Assembly: GCA_036245525.1 (NCBI GenBank)
Contig: BTPG01000004.1
Coordinates: 21,385,755 to 21,449,754, forward strand
DNA length: 64,000 bases
Reading direction: 5' to 3'
Source: Semisulcospira habei
Taxonomy: Eukaryota; Mollusca; Gastropoda; Semisulcospiridae
Under the pieces are notes generated by a model. The model was given only the letters and a program-made list of their open reading frames with translations, searched no databases and was not told the DNA's origin. Of the stretch, positions 53,029 to 63,164 are shown one piece after another. Position 1 is the first letter of the stretch. Each line of letters starts with the position of its first letter. A program made the translations under genes and the position numbers.

Positions 53029-53545
53029 TATGTCTTGCCGTGGCGTGTCGGAGTTGAATGAGTTAAGGCGTTTTTCTTATCGCACAGGTACACTTAACAT
53101 GTTTTAAACTGAGATTGCACAACACTGGCAAACATATCTTGAGCAGTGCTTGTCCTGCACATTGCTACTGCCACTTGTATGAGACTGTAGATTACAAAAC
53201 ACATACATACGCACGCACGGACAAACACACACACGCGGCACGCATACACACATCCCAACCACACAACAATCGTTCAACACTACCTCTGAAAGGAAGTGTT
53301 TAACTGTATCGTAGATTTACATTGTATTTGTTTAATCTGTTACAATACGAATTAGTATGCGCGCACACACATACACGTACGCGCGCACATACATATGACA
53401 CACGTATGCACACACGCACGCGCACTCACATAAATACACACACCCCATATCATCAGATCTGCTTCTATGCTATGAAATGAAGTGTATAATTTGTATTTCA
53501 TTTGTTCAATCTGTTACAATTGATACTCTGATTATACACACGCGC

Positions 53546-53574
53546 GCACGCACACACACAAACACACACTCACA

Positions 53575-53605
<31 letters not shown>
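53546..53605. repeat. AC-rich array
   Basis: (AC)n with CG and T interruptions, longest uninterrupted part about 53577-53605. Confidence 0.9.
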
Positions 53606-53924
53606 CGGATTTCGCAAGACATACTGGTGCATTCAAGTTGCTGCATGTCATCATGGCAAAGTGGATAAGCAAACACATTAGACAGTTGGGTCGCGTCAAG
53701 TCTTAGGCAATGGTCTGTTTTGTGTGCACGATACTGGAGCCAGTTGCATGAGCGAGCTTTAGTCGTGCGCCAGCCACTAAGCAAGATGCGCCACTAACTG
53801 ACCCCTGGTCCACAACGTGTGTGGGATAATGGTCACACACACAAATCTTTCTACAGGTTATATTCATTTCAAGTTACCGTGGTGCGTGAATGTCCGTCAA
53901 TATGCTCTATCCAAAAAACTCACT
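53606..53924. other. No feature recognised
   Basis: No exon, repeat or hairpin supported. Confidence 0.4.
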
Positions 53925-53983
53925 GGTTATCTCCCTCGAATCGCTACCGCTGATCAACTGTAGCGAATCGAGGGAGATAACCG
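53925..53983. repeat. Hairpin family G
   Basis: GGTTATCTCCCTCGAATCGC pairs with GCGAATCGAGGGAGATAACC. The loop contains TACCGCTGATCAACTGTA. Confidence 0.92.
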
Positions 53984-53998
53984 TGTTCAAAGTATATA

Positions 53999-54216
53999 TT
54001 AACCCATTTCAGTAACCCAAATGCCGTTTTTCTCAAATTCTGGATGTGTCGCTCAATGATTATGTACAAGTTGCAGGAGGTGGATCAACCATATTAATTT
54101 AAGGGTAGTGCCGGATACGCTTGGCGCCATCAGGCGCCATGTTGATCTGGCACTACTCTTGAATTATCATTGTCGATCATTCTCCTGCTGTAGTGCTTTG
54201 GGGCTAAATGGGTTAA
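53999..54216. repeat. Complete family A element, 218 bp, eroded stem
   Basis: TTAACCCATTTCAGTAACCC to GGGGCTAAATGGGTTAA. The hairpin 54076-54186 has several unpaired changes. Confidence 0.85.
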
Positions 54217-54551
54217 CTATGTAATTAAATGTGCGACAGGGTTGATACATTCAACCTACATTTAACCAGTCAGTCAAAATCCTGACACATGTATTTCCAA
54301 CTTTTTTTCTCACAGGTTGCATAAACAACACTCATGTCCATCGTTTTTGCTTTAGACCAATGTGCCCTGTATAGGCAAACGACAGTCCGTTTTCGTAAAA
54401 AGCATGATTTTAATTGTATTACAATGAAAACTCGCTATTCACAAAAATGACCTCACTGTCTTTTGCCTTTACTGAGCAGAAATGCGCTGTTGTCGCGGTG
54501 GAATCGGCTGCCGTACCCATTATTATTATCCGAATCAAAGTAGTACCAGTA
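54217..54551. other. Downstream of the copper transporter; nothing recognised
   Basis: No coding signal. The region near 54380-54450 resembles 38920-38990 (GTCCATTTTTGTGAAAAGC-like, AAAACTCGCTATTCACAAAA), a diverged dispersed sequence. Confidence 0.5.
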
Positions 54552-54646
54552 AGCAAAAGTGACCGGGCCGATGTCGGCCGCAGTGGGCCCGCGCACGGCT
54601 GTGCGCGGGCCCACTGCGGCTGACGTCGGTCCGAGGACCTTTTGCT
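54552..54646. repeat. Hairpin family E, copy 3
   Basis: AGCAAAAGTGACCGGGCCGA to TCGGTCCGAGGACCTTTTGC. The core GGGCCCGCGCACGGCTGTGC is palindromic. It ends 32 bp before the stop of the copper transporter, so it is in its 3' untranslated region. Confidence 0.9.
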
Positions 54647-54678
54647 AAGGGGTAAGACTGATTTTGTATTAAATTTTT

Positions 54679-55213
54679 TCAGACAACCGTGTCTCTCATG
54701 CTGTACAGTTCGTCCAATGCTGACTGTTCCAGAACAACCACGGACTTCCTTGGATGTACAGGGATGCGCTCAACCTCATCGTTCCTATTCCCAGTACTGC
54801 CATCAGCATTTCTCCGATTCCTCTCTCGAAAGTTTCCGCTCAGAGCGTGCTCTTCAACGTATCCTTCCTCAGCGTCTTCTCCGTTTCTCTGGCGCCCCTT
54901 GTCAGCATCGCTCGGAGCGTTCTCAGAGCTGTGACAACGGTCCTCGATGAACTGCTGCTCTTCCTCGCCCCCTGACCTGTCCCCTTTAACCCTGTACCTG
55001 CCCGTCACCTCCCTCAGCGTTCTCTGCCTCCTGGCGTCCCGGAGCCTGCGGAAGAACGGCCCGAGGATGAAGAAGCCGACGCCGCTGCCCAGGATGATGG
55101 CGACGAATATGCGCAGGTCATAGGTCATGGCGAGGAGCATCTGAACGTAGCCAATGGCCGCCGTCAGCGCGTGCATGAAGGAGCGGTAAACGCGAAGACT
55201 CACACGACGCCAT
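54679..55213 (-). CDS. SLC31A: Copper transporter CTR, exon 4 (TM2, TM3, C-terminal tail)
   Basis: Acceptor TTTTTGCAG|A; one base completes the Thr codon opened by the exon ending at 58288. The exon encodes FMHALTAAIGYVQMLLAMTY with the MxxxM copper-selectivity motif of TM2 (MLLAM). It continues with TM3, IFVAIILGSGVGFFILGPF, with the GxxxG packing motif (GSGVG). Both are hallmarks of SLC31 trimeric copper(I) channels of the plasma membrane and endosomes. After TM3 comes a basic patch and a polar, charged tail of about 120 residues to the stop at 54679. That tail is much longer than in vertebrate CTR1 and lacks its terminal His-Cys-His. Confidence 0.9.
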
Positions 55214-55762
55214 CTGCAAAAAGGCACGCACAAGTACAGGAACTAGACAACAGTTTATCTTCCCTATAGTTGCATCTGTTAAAATGACTTAACCTTAGTC
55301 TGCCCCAGTCAGGCCCTAATTTTTCACTCCCCTAAATAACACTACAGCCCACCTGCTGCACATTTGCCAAAACAAAATCAAAACAAAATTATGGACATCA
55401 ACCGTCTCATTTCTTGGCTATGAGCCTGATTCCGTACCAACCCCACACCCAAGCTCAGCCAAAACTAGTACGCACCTCAAATCACCATCCGCACGGCAAC
55501 TAAAACTAGGTCAGAAAGAGTCAACTGGATAAGCCAGGGCTGGTATGAAGCAAAGCACCAAACATGTCTCTTCTCATATATCAAGAAATTTCAAGTAAAT
55601 TTGAACATACTGTCCCTGTACAAAATTTCAAAGAAGGTAGGTGGTTTTTTTCTACTGCCTGACCTGCCTGATTTGAATATAATTTTTTTTTTTTATACCG
55701 TGACCTGTACAAGTCGTACATCCTGTCTTGAAGAACAACTGTAGCCGGCCTAGATCAGCAGT
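55214..55762. other. Intron 3 of the copper transporter, left part
   Basis: No other feature recognised. The intron extends to 58287 and holds several hairpins and two SINEs. Confidence 0.6.
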
Positions 55763-55812
55763 AGACATAGATTCTCATGAGCTCCAAAAGCTGCAGGGCT
55801 TATGTGAATATG
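55763..55812. repeat. Hairpin family B, degenerate
   Basis: ACATAGATTCTCATGAGCTC; the right arm GCAGGGCTTATGTGAATATG is diverged. Confidence 0.7.
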
Positions 55813-55821
55813 CAGGTATAC

Positions 55822-55912
55822 TGAGGAGCAAAAGAAATGCGACATCATTTGAATCATAGCATACACTTCAGTGTTTCCGATGATTCAAATGACGTCACAT
55901 TTCTTTAGTTCG
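55822..55912. repeat. Hairpin family F
   Basis: GAGGAGCAAAAGAAATGCGA pairs with a CACATTTCTTTAGTTCGTC arm; TTTGAATCAT pairs with ATGATTCAAA. A further right-arm copy, GATGTCGCGTTTCTTTTGC, is at 56021-56040. Confidence 0.82.
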
Positions 55913-56182
55913 TCGTCGATTGTTAAAATATTTAAAATGTTATTAAGGACAGACATGTAAAGAGGTCTGCGCGCCTACTGTCTTCACCCTTAGAAAATAA
56001 AGTTTCAATTGTTCAAATGATGTCGCGTTTCTTTTGCTATTCATTATACGTGTCCTTTTCTGCTGGGGCTGACTTGAGCAATGTCACTTGCGGATATACA
56101 AGGAGTGCAGCTGTGCGCCCAACCTCGAATGTGTGCTGGGTTTTAGCGTAGTGCCGAGAAAATCGGAACACCATCTAATTAC

Positions 56183-56249
56183 AAGAGATATAGATCCTCA
56201 TGAGCCTCCGCTGTTGGGGGGGGGGGGCTCATGAGGATATATGCCCCTT
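56183..56249. repeat. Hairpin family B with expanded G loop
   Basis: GAGATATAGATCCTCATGAG to CTCATGAGGATATATGCCCC. The right arm carries a run of about 12 G at the apex. Confidence 0.88.
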
Positions 56250-56385
56250 GCTGACACCACTTTGAACCCGTGTTCCTGGGAAAGCTAGGACATTTTGGTG
56301 TTGAATTAACAAAGAATGCAGAAACATAATCTGCGTCAACTGGCAGTGAGCGGGTGGTCTAAACTCACCAAGATGTGAAGAGACC

Positions 56386-56590
56386 TTAACCCCACGGCCG
56401 CATTTCCAAACTTTTGGAGGCGTTGTCTAACGACTATGCAGCAGTTATTGGAGATGGATTGATCATGATAATTCAAGGGTAGTGCCAGATGAGCTTGGCG
56501 CCTTCAGGCGCCAAGCTCATCTGGCACTACCCTTGAATTATCATGATCAATCCATCTTCTGCTGTAGGGTCCCGGGGCTAAATGGGTTAA
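56386..56590. repeat. Complete family A element, 205 bp
   Basis: TTAACCCCACGGCCGCATTT to GGGGCTAAATGGGTTAA. The hairpin 56451-56556 has GATTGATCATG matched by CATGATCAATC and GATGAGC matched by GCTCATC. Confidence 0.92.
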
Positions 56591-56632
56591 ATAGAGCACT
56601 CTCATGTGAATCTGTTCCTTGTAGCAAGTGAA

Positions 56633-56778
56633 GGGGAGCTGAGTGGCTCGGTGGTAGAGCGTTCGACTCTCGACCGAAAGGTCCCGGGTTCGAATCCAGC
56701 TGGGGTCAAAATTTGTTCAGACCCTATTTTGGTGCCCCGTCTTTGAAATCACCTTCGTGGTGGACAAAAGATGTTAAA
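56633..56778 (+). repeat. tRNA-derived SINE, second family, copy 1
   Basis: A-box-like TGGCTCGGTGGTAGAGCG and B box GGTTCGAATCC (56687-56697), then a body with GGTGCCCCGTCTTTGAAATC, ending at GATGTTAAACC. The tRNA-like fold is plausible, but the attached conserved body makes it a SINE, not a tRNA gene. Confidence 0.85.
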
Positions 56779-56800
56779 CCTTAAACGGCGTGTTTTGGGT

Positions 56801-56946
56801 GGGTTTTTTTTTTTTTTTTTTTTTTTTTTGGGGGGGGGGGGGGGGCTGTGTTTGTTGTTGTTGTTTGTTTGTGTTTTGTTTGTTTGGTTGTGGTTTTTTT
56901 GTTTGTTTGTTTGTTTGGTTTTTTTTTTTCGTTTGTTTGTTTGTGG
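56801..56946. repeat. Poly-T, poly-G and (GTTT)n tract
   Basis: T-run to about 56829, G-run to 56845, then TTGT/GTTT units to about 56943. Confidence 0.95.
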
Positions 56947-57007
56947 CAGTGAAGCAATCTGGCTGATGGACTGAGTTCTACATTGGGATGGTACACCTAT
57001 GATTCGT

Positions 57008-57148
57008 CTGGGGAGCTCAGTTGTTAGAGTGTTCGACTCTCGTCCGAAAGGTCGTGGGTTTGAACCCAGCTGGGGTCAAAATTTGTACAGACCTCTTTTC
57101 GGTGCCCCGTCTTTGAAATCACCTTCGTGGTGGACAAAAGACGTTAAG
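57008..57148 (+). repeat. tRNA-derived SINE, second family, copy 2
   Basis: GCTCAGTTGTTAGAGTGTTC and B box GGTTTGAACCC, then the same body to GACGTTAAGACC. It has diverged from copy 1 by scattered substitutions. Confidence 0.85.
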
Positions 57149-57656
57149 ACCAAAAGGATTTTTTTATGATTCATCCTTTCTCGTATCGCCGTATCCTGTT
57201 TTGGCGTGACCTAATTCACCTTATGATAATGTAATGGCGTTGATTTACATAATAATATTGAATTTATAAATTATGTGTGATGTTTTCTGTCTCTATGCTT
57301 TTTAAAAGGAAATGGGAACAAATTTAGCATAATTATGACCCCCCCCCCCTCCCCCAGCCCCCACCCCCCTCCACCAACCATTTTCGAAACGGGCCACTAC
57401 TTTGTATAGTCCTACATCCTGTTAAAGTGTAATACAGGTTATCCCTAATTCAGAAGTAGGTCAAACATTGCACTGTCTGCAAACATTCAGTGGGTGCATC
57501 CAGCACCGTCCATCTGCAAGAGGCGTATATTTGCCACTTGATCGCAAGGAGTTGCCTCATTGACATCACAGTTTCAGGTGCTTATCTGGTATTAACAGTA
57601 CGACTGCTATGAGAACGCATGCGGTGGTGGTCGGGGCGATCCAGCGAAACGCCTCC
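57149..57656. other. No gene; C-rich run near 57340-57372
   Basis: Intron sequence; a short family B flank (CCATCTGCAAGAGGCGTATA) is at 57510-57530. Confidence 0.5.
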
Positions 57657-57736
57657 TTAACTTATTCGAGAGGTGCTGCCTCCGGATAAGCGGCTTAAGC
57701 CGCGTATCCGGAGGCGGCACGTCTCAAATGAGTTAA
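57657..57736. repeat. Hairpin family D, 80-bp TTAA-bounded palindrome
   Basis: TTAACTTATTCGAGAGGTGC to GCACGTCTCAAATGAGTTAA; core GCGGCTTAAGCCGC. Confidence 0.93.
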
Positions 57737-58287
57737 CCCTTAAACCCCCAGAACTAAATGACTTTCATTCTCTAAAATGGATGTCATTCAGTTTTGGCAG
57801 TTTAAGAGTTTAATCCTTGTTATAAATGAGCCTAACCTACTGGCTCACCTTTCAGTAGGCTACGATTTTATGGCCCCCACAACCCGTTCCTGGTTGTTCT
57901 ATTTGCTACCCCCTGCTGCGGACAAGGCGACAGACACCACGCACCCCACCATCACCACCCCGACTCCATCCCTGCCCCCTCCCCCCGGCCGCCCCCTTAC
58001 TTTAGCCCTCCATACCCCCACCCCACCCCACCCCCAGCTCTCCCACCCCACTGCCCCCACCCCATCGTACATCATTTCCATGACGAAAATTAAGATCAGC
58101 GCAATCTGGAAGTCCTGTCCTTTTCAAGTCTCCGCTCTTGCCTTACTATAATGGGGTTCAACCTGATGTCTTTGACCTAATTCTGAATAAGGAATGGCTC
58201 CATTATCTGCTGGCCGCCTGTGGTTGTTACAAGGAGTTTATTCATGGTCACAAGCAGTGAAGGGACTGAAGCCTAGCGTGTACTGAC
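57737..58287. other. Intron; C-rich low complexity
   Basis: CCACCC-rich at 57935-58075. The 124-codon frame over it is proline-rich noise. Confidence 0.6.
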
Positions 58288-58399
58288 GTGGGCATCTTGT
58301 GCAGGGCGGAGTGGGCGTTGTCCCAGTTGGACAGGTAGTTCCTGAAGAGCTCGTACAGGGCCGCCAGCAGCGCCGCCACCACCATCGCCAGGGTTACTT
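58288..58399 (-). CDS. SLC31A: Copper transporter CTR, exon 3 (TM1)
   Basis: Acceptor GTGCAG|AA completes a Glu codon opened by exon 2; donor CCCAC|GTCAGT leaves two bases for exon 4. It encodes TM1, VTLAMVVAALLAALYELFRN, with the LYE motif typical of CTR TM1, and the start of the intracellular loop, NYLSNWDNAHSALHKMP. The exon is 112 nt. Phase agreement on both sides is strong evidence for the splice sites. Confidence 0.88.
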
Positions 58400-58434
58400 C
58401 TGCACGCACAAGGAAACAGAGTTTTATCATTAAC

Positions 58435-58617
58435 ATTTTCGTCGTCGTCAGTGTCAGCATCTTTATCATGATCATCTTCGTCATCATTATTAGCATCATC
58501 ACCATCAGTCATCATCATCGCCGTCATCATCATCATCACTGACCACGATCATCGTCGTCAGTCGTCATTGTCGTTGCTGTTGTTGTCGCTGTTGTTGTTT
58601 TTTTTGTTATTGTTGTA
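58435..58617. repeat. CAT/GTC trinucleotide-rich stretch in intron 2
   Basis: TCATCATC and GTCGTC units, degenerate. Confidence 0.8.
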
Positions 58618-58836
58618 TTAATCCGTTTACTGCCGACAAAAAGTGAACACAGGGTCCACCTTCAAGAGACATGGATCCTCATAAGCCCTCGCAGTTGCGG
58701 GGGCTTATGAGGATCTATGTCTCTTGCAGACACAACTTTGTATCCATGTTTCTCGGACGGCTGGGGCTCTTTGGCATTTGAATCAGTTACCAAAGACGTC
58801 AGAAGCACAATCTGCCACTGGCCGTGCTGGGGTTAA
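58618..58836. repeat. Complete family B element, 219 bp, in CTR intron 2
   Basis: TTAATCCGTTTACTGCCGAC to GCCGTGCTGGGGTTAA. The hairpin 58663-58730 has CATAAGCC matched by GGCTTATG. It ends 23 bp from exon 2. Confidence 0.92.
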
Positions 58837-58858
58837 CAACGCCTTTTCGCTCACTCAC

Positions 58859-58925
58859 CAAGAATAGAAGAGGTCTTCCACTGTTCGAACAGCACATAAG
58901 TGTCCTTGGTCCACTGAAACCCGTG
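58859..58925 (-). CDS. SLC31A: Copper transporter CTR, exon 2
   Basis: Acceptor CTGTTGCAG|CAC in phase 0, donor ATTCTTG|GTGAGTG in phase 1; 67 nt. It encodes HGFQWTKDTYVLFEQWKTSS, matching the juxtamembrane block of CTR proteins (F...vLFe.W.t.s) just before TM1. Confidence 0.9.
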
Positions 58926-59075
58926 CTGCAACAGACAGGAAAAGAGTGGCCTCTTTTTTTCTTCTTTTTTTACGACGCCATTTCCTCGATGTGACCTACT
59001 TCCCATGGCCCCTTTTATTTCCTCAGTCTGGACCCGTTCAGTCAGTGCCGAGAAAATTTGGAAACGATCCATCTG

Positions 59076-59140
59076 CAAGAGGTATAGATCCTCATGAGCC
59101 CCCGCAGTTGCAGGGGCTCATGAAGATCTATACCTCTTGC
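59076..59140. repeat. Hairpin family B in CTR intron 1
   Basis: GCAAGAGGTATAGATCCTCA pairs with TGAAGATCTATACCTCTTGC. Confidence 0.92.
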
Positions 59141-59560
59141 TGATACCACTTTGAATGCATAGTCATGAGTCGTCTAGGGTATTTTTGGTGTTGAATTAAC
59201 GAGGCCGATTTTCAGTCTGCGTCAGCTGGCCCTATAAAGCAGTGACTTCTCGAACCCCAGTGTCAAAGTGTCTACATTTCAGAGCTGTCAGTGGAAGATT
59301 GCATACTAGTTCAGAAATGCTGTCTACTTCCCTTATAATAAGCTCGGATATAACAAAAGTCGGATCTATAACAACACTTTTTCAGAGGTCCCGACAACAC
59401 TCATTCTATTTACATTACTTCGCTTATAACAACATAAAACATTGGGACCCTTTGGCGATTTATTATGTCCAAAGAGTACTGTTGTACTGTGCATAAATGA
59501 AATCGACCTTGACTGTTCATAGGTGTTGCTCCAACAAAAGGCTACATGTCAGCATCACAG
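59141..59560. other. CTR intron 1; nothing recognised
   Basis: No exon or repeat supported. Confidence 0.5.
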
Positions 59561-59632
59561 ATCTATCCACCATGATAGTTCAAGGCGCCAAGCTATTCTG
59601 GCACTACCATTGAATTATCATACGGGATTCGG
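59561..59632. repeat. Hairpin family A, left stem deleted
   Basis: CCACCATGATAGTTCAAG joins directly to GCGCCAAGCTATTCTGGCAC. Confidence 0.8.
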
Positions 59633-59787
59633 GATTAATCGCAGTGTGTCAGTGCTAAACAGGGCATGACCGTGTGACTTAGATTTATGTTTGTGGTACT
59701 GAAACCGTGACACGAGTAATCCGACTCCTCGTTGCTGATTCCCGCAAAACTGTCAAGACTCCCGGACAGCCGCCTATTTTGATTGCA

Positions 59788-60190
59788 CACAAACCAAGGG
59801 GAATTACTCAGCGCTGGACAGACAAACCCCGGCAGATCACCTGCCCCGCCTATCAGGCACCCAATCGCCAGCCCACAGAAAAATACGCAGGTATAGAACA
59901 AGACGATCATAATTATGCAGCCCTAAAAAGGATGCCTATAACCCACGTCTTTTCTGGAACTTAGGAAGTAGGCAGGAGAACAGAACACACATACAGAAAC
60001 AAGAAGGTGCACTACTAAATGTGGTCGCTGGGTACTGAATACCCTGCCGATTTCCCACAGTATATGCACAAGACAATACACAACAATGTAAAGATACAAA
60101 TTTTGCCTCGAGTTATAGAATACTCACAATGTGTATGGTACATTGTACTGGTGGAGTGTGTACAGTTCTACCAGCGCTAGCCTCACCTAC
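59788..60190 (-). repeat. Unit J, diverged single copy
   Basis: CACAAACCAAGGGGAATTAC to CCAGCGCTAGCCTCACC. It keeps the minus-strand peptide MIVLFYTCVFFCGLAIGC; relative to the array, two of three changes in the aligned 20 codons are silent. Confidence 0.82.
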
Positions 60191-60287
60191 CTATTTTGAT
60201 TTAATAGTTCCCAGGGGAACATAGACTGACATAACTAGTGCCTTTGAGAGGATTGTTCTTTCACCGACAGCTGGCCATCAGCATTCA

Positions 60288-60353
60288 GCAAGAGGTGCAG
60301 ATCCTCACGAGCCCCCGCAATTGCGGGGGCTCATGAGGATCTACGCCGCTTGT
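60288..60353. repeat. Hairpin family B
   Basis: CAAGAGGTGCAGATCCTCAC to TGAGGATCTACGCCGCTTG; perfect inner stem GAGCCCCCGCAATTGCGGGG. Confidence 0.92.
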
Positions 60354-60480
60354 AGATGTGTGGTGTTCGCTAGGAAAGTTAGAAAAGGATTGTTGACAGC
60401 TGAAACTAAGAAGTATAGTGTGCCTCTGGGATTAGTGTTTTAACTGTATTTTCCTATACAGTGTACGACGCTTACCCCTC

Positions 60481-60685
60481 TTAACCACACGGTCACATTT
60501 CCAAACTTTGGGAGGCATTGTCTAACGAGTATGTACCAGTTGTAGGAGATTGATTGATCATGATAATTCAATGGTAGCGCCAGATGAGCTTGGCGCCTTC
60601 AGGCGCCAAGTTAATCTGGCGCTACCCTTGAATGATCATGCTCAATCAATCTCCTGCTACAGGGTCCCGGAGCTAAAAGGGTTAA
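60481..60685. repeat. Complete family A element, 205 bp
   Basis: TTAACCACACGGTCACATTT to GGAGCTAAAAGGGTTAA. The hairpin 60545-60655 has GGTAGCGCCAGA partnered by TCTGGCGCTACC. Confidence 0.92.
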
Positions 60686-60969
60686 GTCGAACTTGCAGGA
60701 ATTTTTGTTCTTTTTCTGTTTTGTTTCGTTTGATGTATCCATCGTTCGAGTTATCCGTCATTCCTAAGTCGAATTTTTCACAGAGTTGTTCGTTGTTTGT
60801 TTGTTTTTCTACGGACCAAAATTATGCTGGTAACACGTAACATTTTCCTAACATAAGAACAAGATATAAATAGCCCTGTTGAAACAGAAGAAAGAGCCGA
60901 TAGAAGATTTTCTGACAAGAGCAGATCAAAATGTAATGACACCTAAAAATGAATCTCTCAAATGCCGTG

Positions 60970-60973
<4 letters not shown>
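60686..60973. other. CTR intron 1; nothing recognised
   Basis: No feature. Confidence 0.5.
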
Positions 60974-61001
<28 letters not shown>

Positions 61002-61003
61002 AC
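60974..61003. repeat. (GA)n run, 3' flank of a minus-strand retroelement
   Basis: GAGAGAGA followed by AACTCGAACTCGAACTGG, the hexanucleotide tail of the element. Confidence 0.9.
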
Positions 61004-62357
61004 TCGAACTCGAACTGGTTTATTGCTTCAGGCATCAGCCCATCAGCAAAATACAGCGATGAGAATCACAATAACAACAGAAAAATGACAGGGGAGGGGT
61101 TGGGGGTATAAAGGGGATTTGGGGTGGGGTTAGGGAAGGGGTGGGGGTTTGCAATGACATGGAATCCATGTCATTAAAGTTCAGTTCGTTGGGTTCATGA
61201 ATACGTGACATGATGGGTCCTGTGAATACAGCGTCCTTGAATCGCCTAAGTGTCATGTCACTTGTCCGGGAGAATAAAATGACAGATAATTAATATGAAC
61301 AAAAAAATTTCCTGTTCATGCTAATGTTCAGCAAGACTTGCTTGCCTTAGCCAGGTAGCACTGTGTAATCCTGGCCAAGGCAAGCAAGTCTTGCTGGATA
61401 CGTTCAATGTCCTGTTTATACTCGTTGTCACTTACAGCTGGCAGAAGACCAAGAGCAAACACCATCTCCAAAACTCTGCCGGTCACTGGATCACACTTGA
61501 CGTCATAACACACAGTCCCTGGGATACGAATGTCGTACATAAGTACAAAATCGTCACTCTCGGCCACTAAATAGTTCTTTCCATTCTTTGAGTGGGAGAC
61601 TACCTTCTTTAGTCCTTGGTTCCTCGATGTGTCCAGTAGTTTCTTTTTTGTTGACTCGGTCTGAGAGGTGACAAACGTGTACACTTGTTTGGGGTCAAAG
61701 CCACGTGATTCTGCATCTCTGATTTCTGTGTCACACACACCCGTTACAGGTCTAGCACAGTTAATATTGTCAACATCAGCGGTGCATGCGTGCACTGTCT
61801 CTGTTGGTGTTTCAGTTTCCATGTGTACTGTGATCTCGTGCGTCTCAGCTAACGGCGGTGTTGTTGCACGTGCTGCATGGTCACTACACGGTGTGTTGTC
61901 TGGCTGGGTGATGGTTCTCGTGTACTGTAGTGTACTGTCATTTCCACATTCTTGATTGTAATTGTACGTGTGAACCTCAATTTCTTTCACGTTCGTGTTG
62001 TCTAATAAACCGTTGCAGCTATGCAAACTGCCTACCTTGTTTCTGGCCTGTGCCCTCCGTAAGTCTCTACGCACTTGTGACGGTGGTTTTCGTCGCCAGT
62101 AGCCGGTCGGTGCAATGTCGGTGTGTTGTTCGTCCCTGTCCGCTGAACACAGCCGTAGTACAAACACTAGGTTAGTCCCTTCCCCGGTCAGTTTCCATGA
62201 CGTGGTGTGATGGCTGGACAGTACAGACTGCAGGACAGCTTCTGCAGCTGACGGGAGTCCGGTGACGGGCATGTTGACGTAGTTTGACAGCAAAAAATAT
62301 CGCAATTTCTGGACGCCAGAAATTTCGTGTCCCCACCTTGCCAAGGGCAGGCAACTC
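61004..62357 (-). mobile_element. Non-LTR-type retroelement fragment with ORF1-like protein, between GA arrays
   Basis: On the minus strand the 3' end has a (GAGTTC)n tail and then (TC)n; the 5' truncation abuts (GA)n at 62359. Same orientation and setting as the LINE-A and LINE-B insertions, but unrelated in sequence. Confidence 0.7.
61328..62344 (-). pseudogene. ORF1-like retroelement protein, 5'-truncated
   Basis: Open for 338 codons to the stop at 61328. Landmarks are TSWKLTGEGTNLVFVLRLCS, YWRRKPPSQVRRDLRRAQAR (a basic RNA-binding-like patch) and a Thr/Asp-rich acidic middle. A conserved-looking C-terminus follows, CYDVKCDPVTGRVLEMVF and GLLPAVSDNEYKQDIERI. I associate the basic KPPSQ..RD..RA block with proteins carried by dispersed molluscan retroelements, from general memory. 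No reverse transcriptase is present. The first codons lie at the truncation, so the true start is lost; the first internal ATG is about residue 25. Confidence 0.55.
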
Positions 62358-62358
62358 C

Positions 62359-62426
<68 letters not shown>
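62359..62426. repeat. (GA)n microsatellite between two retroelements
   Basis: It is the 5' flank of the element at 61004-62357 and the 3' flank of the LINE-A copy at 62427. Confidence 0.97.
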
Positions 62427-62430
<4 letters not shown>

Positions 62431-63097
62431 GATGATGAAACTTTATTACATAACGGTAGAAGTTTTGACAGATACAAATACGTCATTTTTCAAACTTGCC
62501 GTTTCTAACGTACTACAACATGAAATATAATGAAGAGAAACAAAAAAGTATTTAACGCAAACAAAAAACATAACTAAATAAGTACAGACACACGCAGTAC
62601 AGAAAATGATACTACTAAGGTAGCAATAAACAAATACAAAAAAAGGAAGTAACACTCCTCAGCACAAATTACATAGGAGAAAAATCATAGCATAGCAAAA
62701 ACAAGCACAAAGTACCAAGAATCAAACATACACACACACACCTTTACAGCCGTGTACGGCACGCACTAACATATATACATTTACATAACCTTTCATCAGA
62801 ATGACAGGATAAAAATAATATATCTAAGCAGTTTCCATCAGGTATATGTGTTGTTTTGTTTTAAAGGAGGAAAGGTGGGTTAGTGTTTTTAAATGTTGAG
62901 GAAGTGAATTCCATAAAAGTGGTCCCGAAAAGGATAGGCTTGATTTGAATAAGTCAATGCGAGGTAGTAGTAATCGAAGAGTACTGTTCCTCGAGGACCT
63001 TTCACACTGTCGTGGAGTAAATTTAGCTGTTAGATACTGTGGAGCTTTCTTGTGGAGAATTTTAAACATAAGTATGCACTTGTTGTAAACGAGTTGT

Positions 63098-63098
<1 letters not shown>
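62427..63098 (-). mobile_element. LINE-A, short 5'-truncated copy between GA arrays
   Basis: Starts with a (GAT)n-like tail and TGAAACTTTATTACATAACG. It contains the end of the RT gene (FKILHKKAPQYLT to IYLMETA, stop at 62824) and lacks the SINE found in the 24.7-kb copy. It is truncated at GTTGTTAGAGAG. Confidence 0.88.

Positions 63099-63162
<64 letters not shown>
63099..63162. repeat. (AG)n microsatellite
   Basis: Followed by a 23-bp near-duplicate, AGTAATACACGGGATTT...CC, at 63162 and 63200. Confidence 0.97.

Positions 63163-63164
<2 letters not shown>

Larger units (their letters stand above)
52436..53545 (+). repeat. Duplicated segment carrying the empty site of the foldback element
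   Basis: Continuous homologue of 4046-4783 joined to 10087-10480. At 53152-53172 TGTCCTGCACATTGCTACTG is uninterrupted, the unoccupied target of the element at 4784-10086. Confidence 0.88.

Noticed and set aside
56643..56714. tRNA gene
   Set aside because: A and B boxes are present, but the same conserved non-tRNA body follows in a second copy at 57008, so it is a tRNA-derived SINE.
57777..58151. 124-codon proline-rich frame
   Set aside because: C-rich low-complexity DNA within a copper transporter intron.
61668..62175. Plus-strand frames at 61668-61955 and 61930-62175
   Set aside because: Antisense shadows of the ORF1-like retroelement protein.
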